Origin: Hofstenia miamia
Taxonomy: Eukaryota > Xenacoelomorpha > Acoela > Hofsteniidae
Assembly (NCBI GenBank): GCA_900660155.1
Contig: CABFPE010000042.1
Coordinates: forward strand, 421,207-485,206
DNA length: 64,000 bases
Direction: 5' to 3'
The notes under the pieces are model-generated. The model made no database searches. It saw only the letters and a list, made by a program, of their open reading frames with translations, and had not been told where the DNA came from. The position numbers and the translations under genes were made by a program. The number at the start of each line of letters is the position of its first letter. The first letter of the stretch is position 1. This document shows positions 46,114-58,847 of the stretch, piece by piece.

Positions 46114-46539
46114 TAGACAAATTAGGGTATCAGTTGAACTCTCTACTCTATTCTGTTGAAGCTACTAAGGTGGTCACCTGATTTTGCCTGGTAATTGTGA
46201 CAAGGTGCAGAATTGTTACCTGTTTTCTTATCATATTTGGTCTTGTTCTTTCTTTTTGGTGCAAGCCAGCTGGGATAGTTGTTTCCCCTGGCCATGAATC
46301 AACTGCACTACCAAGTGATGCATAACTTTACCTCTTATGTTATTTTTATGCTGCAGTTCTGTACTTTGAAGTTGTCACTGAGCTTCAAAGTTGTTTTTAC
46401 TTTTTTGGTTGTTATTTTGTTGTTGTCATACCCTACACTGTGCTGTTTAACCATTACTAGCTGTTGTTTCTCTGAATGTGGTTGGAGTTTTGCTTTCAAA
46501 TTGTTGGAATTGTTTTCTGTAATTTTGTTACATTTTTCC

Positions 46540-48185
46540 TGATGGATTTCAATAGTTTTTCTTGTAATGGGACTCCCACTCAGGGTTCCCCAGTGTGGGT
46601 GATGGCAACCCAAATGTTGCCCCTCATACCATTGGATTTAATTCTTTACTCAATTTATCCTCTCCTACCCATGCTAACCAGTCATTGTCTGCAACTTTTC
46701 ACCCTTTGTCTTGGGATCCGTTTTGAAGTTGCCCCCAGTCACCATCTTCTCTGCCTCAGCCCTCTGAGGTTGAACAACTCCAAGCCACTTTTGCTGAGCA
46801 AAATGATTAAAATCTCATTTGTGAAAAATGCCTTGATTCATTGTGAACTGAGATGAAGCAGCAAGCTGCTGATGCTTGGCAGAGAGAAAAGCTACTACAG
46901 AATGCCATTACTTCTTTGACTATCCAAGTTGACAGTCTAACAACACTGTTGTCTGCATTTCCATTGCTGCAAAGCACTCCCTATTCCGCGCTCTGCTTTC
47001 CTAGACATTCTGAATGTGTCACTTAAGATGTCTTAGAAGAAGCTCTGGATGCTTTCTCTGAACACCTCTTGAATCAAGTCTCCCAGATGATCAAGGCACA
47101 TTTTCCAATTGCAACTGTCATAACTAATGCTACCCCATTGTTACTCCAGTCACTTCTTTTACAACTGGAGATCCCACCTTTACACAATCTGCAATCACTC
47201 ATGTTTCTACATTGGCCACTGTTGCCACCCCAGTTCCATACATGCTGACCATGGCTATCTTGCCTCCACACCTGTCAATACTTGTTACTCCTACAGTTTC
47301 AGTTCCAACTTTGCCTCCCTTACCAAATGGCTATGCTGTGTCTGCCACTTCCAGTGGTCTGTGCTTTACTAAGTATATCTTGCCCACAAATGCTGTTGGA
47401 AATGAAACCACATATCTATTCAATGGCCATTCTATATTGCCTAAGTTCACTAGAAAGATTGACGAAATCTCACACACTTTTGAAAAGTGGTTCTTCCTCT
47501 TTGAGTTAACCATGAGGCAGTATAAAGTCACTCAGGATGCTGCCATTGCACAATTCCCAACCTACTTACAAGATCTCACATATAACCAATATATAATGCT
47601 CAACCAAGACATCAAGACTAATTACCAACTTCTAATCAGCTATTTCAAGGACCACTACAAGGCACCTCACATTAAGCATCAATACAAGACAATACTTTGC
47701 AATCTCTTGTTCAAGAAGGGCTACAATGTCTGTATGTACATCACAGAGGTAAAAAGGTTGTTTCACTTAAGCAAGCTTACTCCTGAATATTCAAAGCATG
47801 ATCTATTTTGTATATTTGTCAGGGTTTTCTGCCCAACATTCATAGTTGTCTTGAACTCAAGTGTGATCCTGAAGATGATCTCAACCTGATAATTTTTAAA
47901 GCTATTAGCATTGTGTACATGCTTCACAATACTACTCATATCAACAAAGATGCCAGAGATTATAGAGCAGGTTCTTCATTGCAGAAACCTTCTACTTCCT
48001 CAAGCACTGTTACTCCTAAAGTGAAGATAGAACTTGAACAAACTCCCTGTTTCTGCTGTGGTAAGAAGGGTCACATGAAGTCTCAATGCTGTGCTGTAAT
48101 TTGTTTAGTTGCCAATAGTGAGGGCTTCATCATTGATGAGCCCAAGACCAAGGAGGATCCTCCTGATCCACTGTTAATTTTGTAG
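46540..48185 (+). pseudogene. gag remnant of the second gypsy-type element, left copy
   Basis: Plus strand. The N-terminal part is Ser/Pro-rich. A helical segment (AWQREKLLQNAITSLTIQVD) could form a coiled coil. The capsid-like region follows at 47212-47889: FTRKIDEISHTFEKWFFLFE, FPTYLQDLTYNQYIMLNQDI, YQLLISYFKDHY. The end (47808-48185) has a single CCHC knuckle, CFCCGKKGHMKSQC. Nearly identical, in inverse orientation, to 55188-56890. Fossil with several breaks. Confidence 0.8.
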
Positions 48186-49261
48186 ATTCATCAAACTAGT
48201 TGGAGCACTGTTTCCAATAAACTGTGCACAAGATGTTCTGGTCATTACCTCACTGTGCATACTAATGTCATCCCTGTGAATATAAATGGATTTTTGGTTA
48301 ATGTCACTATTGATACCAGCCTCTGCCTCCATTATTAAGGACACTTGTTGTTCTAAATTATGTTTAACAAGGGATGAGCTCCTCCTGTCCATGGCACGCA
48401 TGTTGGATGCTCCCTGAAAGGTCACATACCAAATTTGGAGCTACACATTTGCAAGAACTGTTTTCCATGGATCTGATCATTATCAACACTTGTGACCAGC
48501 CACTGCCCTACAACATAGCAATACAATTTCTATCTGTGAAATGAAAACAGGCAGGAAATTAATACCATTCCCAAGCAAGACATTCTGTTGAAATTTTTCA
48601 AGCAAGTGCTTGTTGAGCCTCAACACTGGCGTCATTTTGCAGTTGCCACCAATGCCCCTTATGTAGGCAATGTCATGGTTTCCAGGTATAAAGGGAAGCT
48701 TTACACTGGAGTCAACTTCTCCCTGGACCTCTGCCATGACCTTTGGGAAGAATATGAGAAAATCCTCAGTGACCTTATAGAGAGCAGAATAATTCAGGGC
48801 AGCAATAGTCCTTATGCAGAGACCAATGTTTTCATTAAGCAGGGCAAGAAGTACTGCCTCTGTGTGGATTTTCAGAAGCTAAATGATGTCATACTAAAGG
48901 ATACATATCTGCTTCCCTGCATTGATGATCTTTTATATAACTGCAGTCAATACAAGCTGTTCACTCACCTTGATTTATGCAAGGCATATTGGCCATTGCC
49001 CATGAAGCCCACCAACATTCTGAAGACTGCCTTTATTACACCATATGCTCTCCCCAGTTACAAGTGTGATCTTTGAAAGCCACCAGGATAGAAGAAGCCA
49101 TTTGCATTCATTCTGCTTAGTGAATACAAGTGCCTTCTGGAGATCAGCACAGACTGCCATGGGAATGCTATTCTACTACAAAGGTCAGGCCTTTTAAGGC
49201 AATGTTTGGTTGTGAGGCAAGCATTCTTCTTTCTGTCATGTTTCCAGATTACAATAAACCT
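48186..49261 (+). pseudogene. Protease and partial RT remnant, left shortened copy
   Basis: After the knuckle comes the protease region and then RT. The open stretch 48588-49076 includes HLDLCKAYWPLPMKPTNILK, and just before that VDFQKLNDVILKDTYLLPCI, the palm-domain motifs of gypsy RT. This copy lacks most of pol, and ends in small pol fragments before the R2 repeat. The same shortened structure is present, inverted, at 61533-63195. Confidence 0.75.
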
Positions 49262-49553
49262 ACTTTGGAGAAAATCTAGAAAAGTACCTGTTGATTTCAA
49301 ATTTAAACTCTCGTCTGCCAAAATGGCAGCTAAAAATAATGGAAGTAATTTCACCCCTCATTTTGCCAAAAGTATTATTATCAACTGATACTAATCTCTT
49401 ATTTCTGACACATATTGTTTCTTGGTTGCATAATAAAAATGAATCTAAATTAATCTAATTGATCTAAATACAATATTTCTAATCATCATCTCTTTGATCT
49501 TATTCTCATCTTAGTTTGACGTTTGCAACTTTTAGATTTGTTTGGATGATTCT
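49262..49553 (+). repeat. Repeat R2 (LTR-like), left copy
   Basis: Related to 21840-22165 and 37140-37480; inverted copy at 61241-61532. It ends TGGATGATTCTACA, like the LTR end at 46093, so it is probably an LTR piece of the same or a related gypsy-type family. Confidence 0.55.
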
Positions 49554-49599
49554 ACATGATAATGTGGTTGACAATAGAGAGCTTCTTGTAAACTTGTCA

Positions 49600-51290
49600 G
49601 GGTGGTGCTAGATTGTTAAGATGCACTTGTCTTCAGTAATAGACCAGGCTGGGGAAGGCACAGGAGAGCTAGCAAAGCTGGAAAACTTCCACAGGTGACA
49701 GCCTTAATGAGAGCTCTGGTACTAGGAGAGACTTTGATTGTGGAAGAGGAAAGTAACTCTTCTTCTTGGTAAAATTGTTTGGGTGAGTGTATTGTTTTTT
49801 CAATGACAGTGATGGGGACTATTTTGCCATCCTTTGCAGCTTGCCTGCAGGTCTCTGCAACTTGGTTGCAGATCTCAGTCTTGGTATGAATGTTGTAATG
49901 ACTTATCAGCTCTAGAAAATGTCGTGTTGATCCAGGCTCTCAATGAATCAAGCAGCTTGTGCACAGTGGTGCATACTCAGATGATAGTGAAGGAAACCTA
50001 GTGTCATCAGTAGCTTCCCAGATGTATTTTCTCAGTGTCTCAGAGAAAATGTTGAGATCAGAAAAAGTGCCCCCAAGATGGTTGACAATCATTTGGGGCA
50101 GGAGATGCCCTAGCAGACTACTTGCACCAAGGAGTCTGGCATAGAACTTTTTGAAACACTCCATGGCTTTCTTAGTGTTCACAGGGGATGATGATAATGA
50201 GCATGAGTGTAGAAGCCAATTCTTCACTTTCCATGATACTGGGCAGATAGCTTGTGTGTGCACCTTCTAGCTAGATGCTCTCAGGTGTAATTGTCAAGAG
50301 GTAGTTAGAGTTGGCTAAGATCCAAACAGCTCCACATGACTGAATTAGTAGCACAAATTTTTCTGTAAATAATTTTTTTGGCATAGTTCTGCTGGTCTTG
50401 GGATGTGTAGAAAATCCGCAACTCCATGAGGAGTCTTTCAAATGATCAACTTTAATGTGAAGTTGGGCTAGAAATGTTGATAGTGGTCCAAACAGACTCA
50501 GGGTTCTTGTTGGCTTTGAGGTTTGTCCAGACCTTGTTGATCTCAGTGAGCTTGGCAGTGCTCTGGGAAAAAGCAAAGCTGATGTGCAGATCTGTAACTA
50601 AGGCAAGGCCAGGCAAATTGACATTTATTGACTCAAGAGTTTGAGAGTGCACTGTGGCATCAATGATGAGCCTCATATTGACTGCCAGGTGGTGAGTTGG
50701 GATCTTCTTACAGAGAAGGAGATCTGCATAAATTAACTTTGTTATTGAAAAGACATTTGACTTGTACATACTAGTAGGGCAGTAATAGTTATTGTACAAA
50801 ATGGTGAAGTTCTCCATTCAAAAGTTGAGGCTCTCAACCTGCTCAGTATGTTGTCTTGGTACTCCTCTCTCAGGAACATGATAAGGCAGATATGTTCAAC
50901 CTTCGTGAGTCTGTATGCTATTTTGATCTTCTTCATAATCTTTGGCTGTTCTATTTCACTAATGCAGAAGAAGTAGATAATGAGCAGGATCTTGAAGTCA
51001 AGGTTTACACACTCAAACCTCTGAATTTCACGTTTGTTAGTTAGGAGCTGACACAGATGCATGAGGTGAAAGTCCTTGTCAAACATAGTGTGAACTATGC
51101 TCTGCCAAAAGGGCTGTTTAATTCCCCCTGGCATCCTTGAGTGTTGAATCCACCATGCATCCTTGAGTCATAGCATATGATTGTATTGACTTTGGGTCTA
51201 TGCTCAGCATAGATAACAAATGGGATTACGTCCACCAAACAGGTGAGTGACTTGGTGTTGAAGGGCCACCTTAACTTATTCTTCATTTCT
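49600..51290 (-). pseudogene. Unidentified third coding region after pol
   Basis: On the minus strand, successive open stretches of 60-130 codons cover this region. Pieces include QLLTNKREIQRFECVNLDFK, KIAYRLTKVEHICLIMFLRE, HLAVNMRLIIDATVHSQTLE, LTEINKVWTNLKANKNPESV, and KAMECFKKFYARLLGASSLL. Composition and phase look like decayed protein, and the same sequence is kept in the inverted copy at 59500-61190. An env-like gene would be the usual occupant of this position in some gypsy lineages, but I see no clear signal peptide, furin-type site or terminal membrane anchor. A captured or novel gene is possible. Function unknown. Confidence 0.5.
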
Positions 51291-51464
51291 TTAGACAGAT
51301 TGTTGTGAGTGTAAACTCTTGTCTCCCACCTTAGAAGTTTTTCTTTGCCTCTCTTTCATCCTTGTTGATCTAATGCTAGTGGATGCATGTGACAAAGGAC
51401 CAGGACAAGAGGGGGTTTTCAAGTCACTTCAGGATGGTTGGGTGTTAGCACTAATGTTAGCCAA

Positions 51465-51640
51465 GGGCACTCTTACTTTACATGATTCCTTGCGTTCCCA
51501 AGGGGCTAGTTGGGGCCCCCAGTAGTCACATGAGTTCAGTTCCCAAGGGGCTAGTTGGTGCCCCAAGTAGTTGCAGGAAAGATCACACTCCTGAGGGGCT
51601 AGTAGGCGCCCCAAGTAGTGGCAATGTCTGCTTTCAAAGT
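51465..51640. repeat. Hairpin minisatellite between pol and the third coding region
   Basis: Three units of about 45-48 bp, each with GGGGCTAGTTGGTGCCCC or a close variant and followed by AGTAGT. GGGGC pairs with GCCCC around an eight-base loop. Inverted copy at about 59155-59330. A more diverged version with the same layout lies at about 63360-63450. Confidence 0.85.
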
Positions 51641-51699
51641 CCTCTGTGTGTGTCCTCTCTTGCTTCTGGGATGTGCTCTTGTCTATCAGTGTAGGGGAT

Positions 51700-53080
51700 C
51701 ATCTTGTTCCTCTCTCCACCTCATGGGTTAGGTCCTTGCAGCACTTGTCTTCTCATGAGTTGCTGATTTTCCATTCTTTTCATCTATTCAACTTGGTTGC
51801 TAAACATAGAGATTAAATTAAGTTCCCAATCCTGGGTATTTAAATGATTTAAATACTCTTGGTCCCTAACTCTATGTCTAGGTCTAGGCAAAACATGAGT
51901 AGCTGTAATGTTGCTACTATTACCAAGGTTACTAAAGTTACTATCATACTCAACTTTGGTGAGGTCGTTTTCCTCAAACTCATTTACTTTGTCATCAACA
52001 AGTGAAAATTCACTATTTGGGTTGATGAAGTCATTATCAATGTCCTTGACAGTTCTCTTGAGTTGTTGAAAGTGGGCGACTCTCCCATTATTTAATAAGT
52101 ACTTGTGGTGATCTAACACCATCATTATAGTGAATGGACCTTGCCAGTTAGTGGCAAGCTTTCACACCTTATTAGCATCAGTAATTTGGTGAGGGAAGTA
52201 TTCAAAGTCTCTGTTGCCAGGTTGTGATTGTTGCCATACAACTTGCAATTAAAGTTCTGCCATTGGCAGATAACAGACTGTTTGTGTTCCTACAAATAGT
52301 AAGGTGCACTTCTTGTAGTTCATGTACCATACAATTCACAAAATTCTCCAAAGTAGGTTTATTGTAATCTGGAAACATGAAAGAAAGAAGCATGCTTGCC
52401 TCACAACCAAACATTGCCTTAAAAGGAATGACCTTTGTAGTAGAATGCACTGCAGTATTGTAAAAATATTCCACTGCTTTGATAACTCTTTTCCAGTTTC
52501 AACCTGCTGCACAGGCAAGGGTGACTCAGATGAGTTTGATGACTGTATGGTTGAGCCTTTCCATGAATCCATTCAACTGTGGGGGATACAAGGTGGTGAA
52601 CTTGTGGAGTATTTCAAGTTCTTTCCTTAGAGTTTCCATGAGATGGTTATCAAGTTGGGGACCATGATCAGAAACCAGGTGCTCCATGGGCCCAAGCTTA
52701 AGGATCCACTCCTTTACCACCTTTTCTCCAATAACCTTGGCAGTAGTGCTGTTGAGGGGGATGAGTCAGGTGTACTTGGTGAAGTGATCAATGAGCACTA
52801 AAAGGTACTGGTAACCATCGTCATCACAGGAGAGCTTCTCAATGTCCACATAGACTACCTCATTGGTAAGTTTGGCAGCTCAGCTGTGCAGCTGGTCTCA
52901 CTGTTCCAGAAAATGTCAAGCTACTTGCAATAGACAGGTGGTACATTTGTTGATTACATCCTGCACAGTGGCTCTGATACCAATAGTCACACACCTCACA
53001 TTAAATTTATGCTCTGTTAGAATAATGCCTAAGTGGCCCTTTTCATGAATCTTTCACACCAAATCCCTTTGGAAATAATC
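51700..53080 (-). pseudogene. Integrase remnant, second gypsy-type element
   Basis: Minus strand, from about 53080: zinc-binding segment (HEKGHLG, then CTTC), catalytic core with VYVDIEKLS and GYQYLLVLIDHFTKYT (first acidic residue), LVSDHGPQLDNHLMETL (second), PPQLNGFMERLNHTVIKLI (Glu), and YNTAVHSTTKVIPFKAMFG. The C-terminal GPF-type module (51784-52125) has HHKYLLNNGRVAHFQQLKRT, ahead of an acidic tail with PRPRHRVRDQEYLNHL. Fossil with several breaks. Confidence 0.85.
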
Positions 53081-53289
53081 AGGGACAGATAACTGACTGT
53101 TCTGACTTTCAGTGTAAAGTAGGCCTGCATTGGTTTGTTTCCAATTGTATCACTGGAAGTATCAATTGGCAACAGGACTGAGGATTTAATTATTATGCTT
53201 TAGTTTTGCTATGATTTCATTTAGCACCTTATCAAGTTGCTGATGTTGGAGAATTTCCACTTCAGTAATCTCTTCTTTCCAAGAATCAG

Positions 53290-53970
53290 AAGAATAGCAT
53301 TCCCATGGCAGTCTGTGCTGATCTCAGGAAGGCACTTGTATTCACTAAGCAGAATGAATGCAAATGGCTTCTTCTATCCTGGTGGCTTTCAAAGATCACA
53401 CTTGTAATTGGGGAGAGCAGTCCAGTTATCCACATTGATGTGAAGTCCCCCTGGATGGTGCTGTATCATAATTGTAAAGTCATTCAGATTTTCAATACAT
53501 CAGGCAACTATGTTGGATTTGTCCCCTCAAAATTGCTTTAACCAAGCTAGCACAGAATTAGCAGTTCACACTGTGAAGTGATGGCCAAGGATAAACAAAC
53601 AAAATTTCTTCAGACTCTCCACCAATGCTAGCATCTCAGACTTTGTGGCACCATAGTTCTGCTCAGCATTTCTGAGTTTCCAACTGAAGTACTGGATCAG
53701 GCATTCAATCCCATTAATGACCTGGCTAAGGACTCTGCTAATTGCAACTGAGTTGGCATCACAATCAATAATAAACCCTTTCAAATAGTCCAGTGTATTT
53801 AGCCTGTGAAATTTCCTTAGCTCTAGCTTGACAGTGTTGAGCTTCTCTTGCTCTACCAACATCCACTTGAACTCCACACTATGCCATAGAAGATTAGAAC
53901 TATCCTTAGTCTTATTTGCCAGTTCTGAAATGAAGGTGCTGTAATAATTCAAAAAACCCAAAAGGCATTA
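53290..53970 (-). pseudogene. RNase H remnant, second gypsy-type element
   Basis: Minus strand 53566-53961: MGFLNYYSTFISELANKTKD (end of RT), LKGFIIDCDANSVAISRVLS (first acidic residue of RNase H) and KLRNAEQNYGATKSEMLALV. The remainder to about 53290 is the link to integrase. Confidence 0.85.
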
Positions 53971-54053
53971 AAAGTCCCTATGAGATTGTGGAGTTTTGAT
54001 CTTTTTCAAGTGATCCTTAACATTGTTTTTGATGGAAATATGACCAGGTTTGA

Positions 54054-54890
54054 TTACTCTTCTGAGAAAGGTGACACATGGCTCATAAGAGAGCACTTGT
54101 TTGCATTAATGTGGAGGCTGGATTCATGCAGGATGCCAAGAGTTCTCCCAAGCCTCTCCAGATGGTTGGGAAAGGTATTCCCAGCAACAAGGATGTCATC
54201 CATATAGGCCATGATGCCTGGTTCTAACATGTTGGCACCATTCCTAAGCACACAGGTAATGTAGTGCTGAAAAGTCATCAGGGCATTGCAGAGAACAAAA
54301 GCCATGTACTTCCACTTGAAGAGAGCATATGGTGTAATAAAGGCAGTCTTCAGAATGTTGGTGGGCTTCATGGGCACCTGCCAATATGCCTTGCATAAAT
54401 CAAGTTGAGTGAACAGCTTGTATTGACTGCTGTTATATAAAAGATCATCAATGCAGGGAAGCAGATATGTATCCTTTAGTATGACATCATTTAGCTTCTG
54501 AAAATCCACACAGAGGCAGTACTTCTTGCCCTGCTTAATGAAAACATTGGTCTCTGCATAAGGACTATTGCTGCCCTGAATTATTCTGCTCTCTATAAGG
54601 TCACTGAGGATTTTCTCAAATTCTTCCCAAAGGTCATGGCAGAGGTCCAGGGAGAAGTTGACTCCAGTGTAAAGCTTCCCTTTATACCTGGAAACCATGA
54701 CATTGCCTACATAAGGGGCATTGGTGGCAACTGCAAAATGACGCCAGTGTTGAGGCTCAACAAGCACTTGCTTGAAAAATTTCAACAGAATGTCTTGCTT
54801 GGGAATGGTATTAATTTCCTGCCTGTTTTCATTTCACAGATAGAAATTGTATTGCTATGTTGTAGGGCAGTGGCTGGTCACAAGTGTTGA
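54054..54890 (-). pseudogene. Reverse transcriptase remnant, second gypsy-type element
   Basis: The longest open stretch of the cluster (243 codons). Motifs in order: GSNSPYAETNVFIKQGKKYC, VDFQKLNDVILKDTYLLPCI, TQLDLCKAYWQVPMKP, KTAFITPYALFKWKYMAFVL, and IMAYMDDILVAGNTFPNHLE with the polymerase YMDD box, followed by the HINANKC segment. Typical Ty3/gypsy RT. Fossil. Confidence 0.9.
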
Positions 54891-55187
54891 TAATGATCAG
54901 ATCCATGGAAAACAGTTCTTGCAAATGTGTAGCTCCAAATTTGGTATGTGACCTTTCAGGGAGCATCCAACATGCGTGCCATGGACAGGAGGAGCTCATC
55001 CCTTGTTAAACATAATTTAGAACAACAAGTGTCCTTAATAATGGAGGCAGAGGCTGGTATCAATAGTGACATTAACCAAAAATCCATTTATATTCACAGG
55101 GATGACATTAGTATGCACAGTGAGGTAATGACCAGAACATCTTGTGCACAGTTTATAGGAAGCAGTGCTCCAACTAGTTTGATGAAT
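54891..55187 (-). pseudogene. Protease region, second gypsy-type element
   Basis: Between the zinc knuckle and RT. The minus strand shows a DT-x-AS-type active-site segment near 55050-55090, preceded by a GFLVNVTI strand. Short and broken; identified mainly by position. Confidence 0.5.
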
Positions 55188-56890
55188 CTACAAAATTAAC
55201 AGTGGATCAGGAGGATCCTCCTTGGTCTTGGGCTCATCAATGATGAAGCCCTCACTATTGGCAACTAAACAAATTACAGCACAGCATTGAGACTTCATGT
55301 GACCCTTCTGACCACAGCAGAAACAGGGAGTTTGTTCAAGTTCTATCTTCACTTTGGGAGTAACAGTGCTTGAGGAAGTAGGAGGTTTCTGCAATGAAGA
55401 ACCTGCTTTATAATCTCTGGCATCTTTGTTGATATGAGTAGTATTGTGAAGCATGTACACAATGCTAATAGCTTTACAAATTATCAGGTTGAGATCGTCT
55501 TCAGGATCACACTTGAGTTCAACACAACTATGAATGTTGGGCAGAAAACCCTGACAAATATACAAAATAGATCATGCTTTGAATATTCAGGAGTAAGCTT
55601 GCTTAAGTGAAACAACCTTTTTACCTCCGTGATGTACATACAGACATTGTAGCCCTTCTTGAACAAGAGATTGCAAAGTAGTGTCTTGTATTGATGCTTA
55701 ATGTGAGGCGCCTTGTAGTGGTCCTTGAAATAGCTGATTAGAAGTTGGTAATTAGTCTTGATGTCTTGGTTGAGCATTATATATTGGTTATATGTGAGAT
55801 CTTGTAAGTAGGTTGGGAATTGTGCAATGGCAGCATCCTGAGTGACTTTATACTGCCTCATGGTTAACTCAAAGAGGAAGAACCACTTTTCAAAAGTGTG
55901 TGAGATTTCGTCAATCTTTCTAGTGAACTTAGGCAATATAGAATGGCCATTGAATAGATATGTGGTTTCATTTCCAACAGCATTTGTGGGCAAGATATAC
56001 TTAGTAAAGCACAGACCACTGGAAGTGGCAGACACAGCATAGCCATTTGGTAAGGGAGGCAAAGTTGGAACTGAAACTGTAGGAGTAACAAGTATTGACA
56101 GGTGTTCAGGCAAGATAGCCATGGTCAGCATGTATGGAACTGGGGTGGCAACAGTGGCCAATGTAGAAACATGAGTGATTGCAGATTGTGTAAAGGTGGG
56201 ATCTCCAGTTGTAAAAGAAGTGACTGGAGTAACAATGGGGTAGCATTAGTTATGACAGTTGCAATTGGAAAATGTGCCTTGATCATCTGGGAGACTTGAT
56301 TCAAGAGGTGTTCAGAGAAAGCATCCAGAGCTTCTTCTAAGACATCTTAAGTGACACATTCAGAATGTCTAGGAAAGCAGAGCGCGGAATAGGGAGTGCT
56401 TTGCAGCAATGGAAATGCAGACAACAGTGTTGTTAGACTGTCAACTTGGATAGTCAAAGAAGTAATGGCATTCTGTAGTAGCTTTTCTCTCTGCCAAGCA
56501 TCAGCAGCTTGCTGCTTCATCTCAGTTCACAATGAATCAAGGCATTTTTCACAAATGAGATTTTAATCATTTTGCTCAGCAAAAGTGGCTTGGAGTTGTT
56601 CAACCTCAGAGGGCTGAGGCAGAGAAGATGGTGACTGGGGGCAACTTCAAAACGGATCCCAAGACAAAGGGTGAAAAGTTGCAGACAATGACTGGTTAGC
56701 ATGGGTAGGAGAGGATAAATTGAGTAAAGAATTAAATCCAATGGTATGAGGGGCAACATTTGGGTTGCCATCACCCACACTGGGGAACCCTGAGTGGGAG
56801 TCCCATTACAAGAAAAACTATTGAAATCCATCAGGAAAAATGTAACAAAATTACAGAAAACAATTCCAACAATTTGAAAGCAAAACTCCA
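55188..56890 (-). pseudogene. gag remnant, second gypsy-type element, longest copy
   Basis: Inverted counterpart of 46540-48185 with the same capsid-like stretch (55484-56161, 225 codons) and one CCHC knuckle (CFCCGQKGHMKSQC) in 55188-55565. A few residues differ from the left copy (for example HSCVELK against HSCLELK, and IICKAIS against IIFKAIS). Confidence 0.82.
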
Positions 56891-57279
56891 ACCACATTCA
56901 GAGAAACAACAGCTAGTAATGGTTAAACAGCACAGTGTAGGGTATGACAACAACAAAATAACAACCAAAAAAGTAAAAACAACTTTGAAGCTCAGTGACA
57001 ACTTCAAAGTACAGAACTGCAGCATAAAAATAACATAAGAGGTAAAGTTATGCATCACTTGGTAGTGCAGTTGATTCATGGCCAGGGGAAACAACTATCC
57101 CAGCTGGCTTGCACCAAAAAGAAAGAACAAGACCAAATATGATAAGAAAACAGGTAACAATTCTGCACCTTGTCACAATTACCAGGCAAAATCAGGTGAC
57201 CACCTTAGTAGCTTCAACAGAATAGAGTAGAGAGTTCAACTGATACCCTAATTTGTCTAGAATCACGTCAGGGTCACCA

Positions 57280-57847
57280 TGTAGAATCACAGGGGAGATT
57301 GAAGGTTGCAAAGCTTACCATTGTAGAGAGTTACCCACATTCTAGCAAAAGAAAGATTGATGGTTCACTGATTTCACTTAAAGAAATAACAGAAATTATC
57401 CATAGAGAACAGACTTCCAGCAGTGACCAATTCACACAGCATCACAGCAAAGCCATCCTTACTCACCAAGGTGCTAATTGTGTGTCTCAAGTAGTAATTT
57501 CTAGCTCAGTAAACAATTCATCTCAGAGTTCTATTATCTCAGCTCATGTAAATAAATAACAAACAAAATTCACATAATTACTGTGGATTCATGTTCACCA
57601 ATGGCATAATATATTTGTAGTGTGTTCTTATTATGTGCATGTATGAAATGAAATGATTGAATTAAGAGTTCTTAATCCCTACACCTAATCATAGCCATAA
57701 CCTAAAGCAACCATGATTTGGGGTTTCACCATCAAGGAGCTAGTTATCACCCCAGGACTGGTGCAGTTTCCTCCCAAATTGTTGCTGGATCTTAAGCAGT
57801 AATTATTAGATTAAAATCCATGGAGAAACCTAAAAGGGGGATAGCAT
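57280..57847 (-). repeat. LTR part of the longest copy, cut by the gap
   Basis: Inverted counterpart of 45526-46093. Homology to the left copy reaches the very last base before the N run. Confidence 0.7.
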
Positions 57848-58847
57848 NNNNNNNNNNNNNNNNNNNNNNNNNNNNNNNNNNNNNNNNNNNNNNNNNNNNN
57901 NNNNNNNNNNNNNNNNNNNNNNNNNNNNNNNNNNNNNNNNNNNNNNNNNNNNNNNNNNNNNNNNNNNNNNNNNNNNNNNNNNNNNNNNNNNNNNNNNNNN
58001 NNNNNNNNNNNNNNNNNNNNNNNNNNNNNNNNNNNNNNNNNNNNNNNNNNNNNNNNNNNNNNNNNNNNNNNNNNNNNNNNNNNNNNNNNNNNNNNNNNNN
58101 NNNNNNNNNNNNNNNNNNNNNNNNNNNNNNNNNNNNNNNNNNNNNNNNNNNNNNNNNNNNNNNNNNNNNNNNNNNNNNNNNNNNNNNNNNNNNNNNNNNN
58201 NNNNNNNNNNNNNNNNNNNNNNNNNNNNNNNNNNNNNNNNNNNNNNNNNNNNNNNNNNNNNNNNNNNNNNNNNNNNNNNNNNNNNNNNNNNNNNNNNNNN
58301 NNNNNNNNNNNNNNNNNNNNNNNNNNNNNNNNNNNNNNNNNNNNNNNNNNNNNNNNNNNNNNNNNNNNNNNNNNNNNNNNNNNNNNNNNNNNNNNNNNNN
58401 NNNNNNNNNNNNNNNNNNNNNNNNNNNNNNNNNNNNNNNNNNNNNNNNNNNNNNNNNNNNNNNNNNNNNNNNNNNNNNNNNNNNNNNNNNNNNNNNNNNN
58501 NNNNNNNNNNNNNNNNNNNNNNNNNNNNNNNNNNNNNNNNNNNNNNNNNNNNNNNNNNNNNNNNNNNNNNNNNNNNNNNNNNNNNNNNNNNNNNNNNNNN
58601 NNNNNNNNNNNNNNNNNNNNNNNNNNNNNNNNNNNNNNNNNNNNNNNNNNNNNNNNNNNNNNNNNNNNNNNNNNNNNNNNNNNNNNNNNNNNNNNNNNNN
58701 NNNNNNNNNNNNNNNNNNNNNNNNNNNNNNNNNNNNNNNNNNNNNNNNNNNNNNNNNNNNNNNNNNNNNNNNNNNNNNNNNNNNNNNNNNNNNNNNNNNN
58801 NNNNNNNNNNNNNNNNNNNNNNNNNNNNNNNNNNNNNNNNNNNNNNN
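57848..58847. other. Assembly gap, exactly 1000 N
   Basis: The round length shows an arbitrary scaffold join. The sequence on the right is an inverted copy of 47600-51946, so orientation and even order across this gap are uncertain. Confidence 0.99.

Larger units (their letters stand above)
49560..57847 (-). mobile_element. Second gypsy-type element, longest copy (minus strand)
   Basis: Read leftwards from the gap: LTR part (57280-57847), PBS (57260-57279), gag, protease, RT, RNase H, integrase with C-terminal module, a hairpin minisatellite, then a third coding region with no recognised family. The order RT, RNase H, integrase is Ty3/gypsy. It looks nearly whole in layout but is broken in many places. 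The 5' LTR is cut by the gap, and the 3' LTR is not clearly seen except for the R2 piece at 49262-49553. Near-identity to neighbouring copies means the family moved or was duplicated recently compared with the other elements here. Confidence 0.75.

Noticed and set aside
46279-46613. Opposing open frames on both strands ahead of gag (also mirrored at 56760-57094)
   Set aside because: Neither shows gag features; they fall in the leader between the primer-binding site and the recognisable gag.
51482-51694. Plus-strand frame with a repeated PKGLVGAPSS peptide
   Set aside because: Produced by the DNA minisatellite. It reads open on both strands and lies opposite the element's coding direction.
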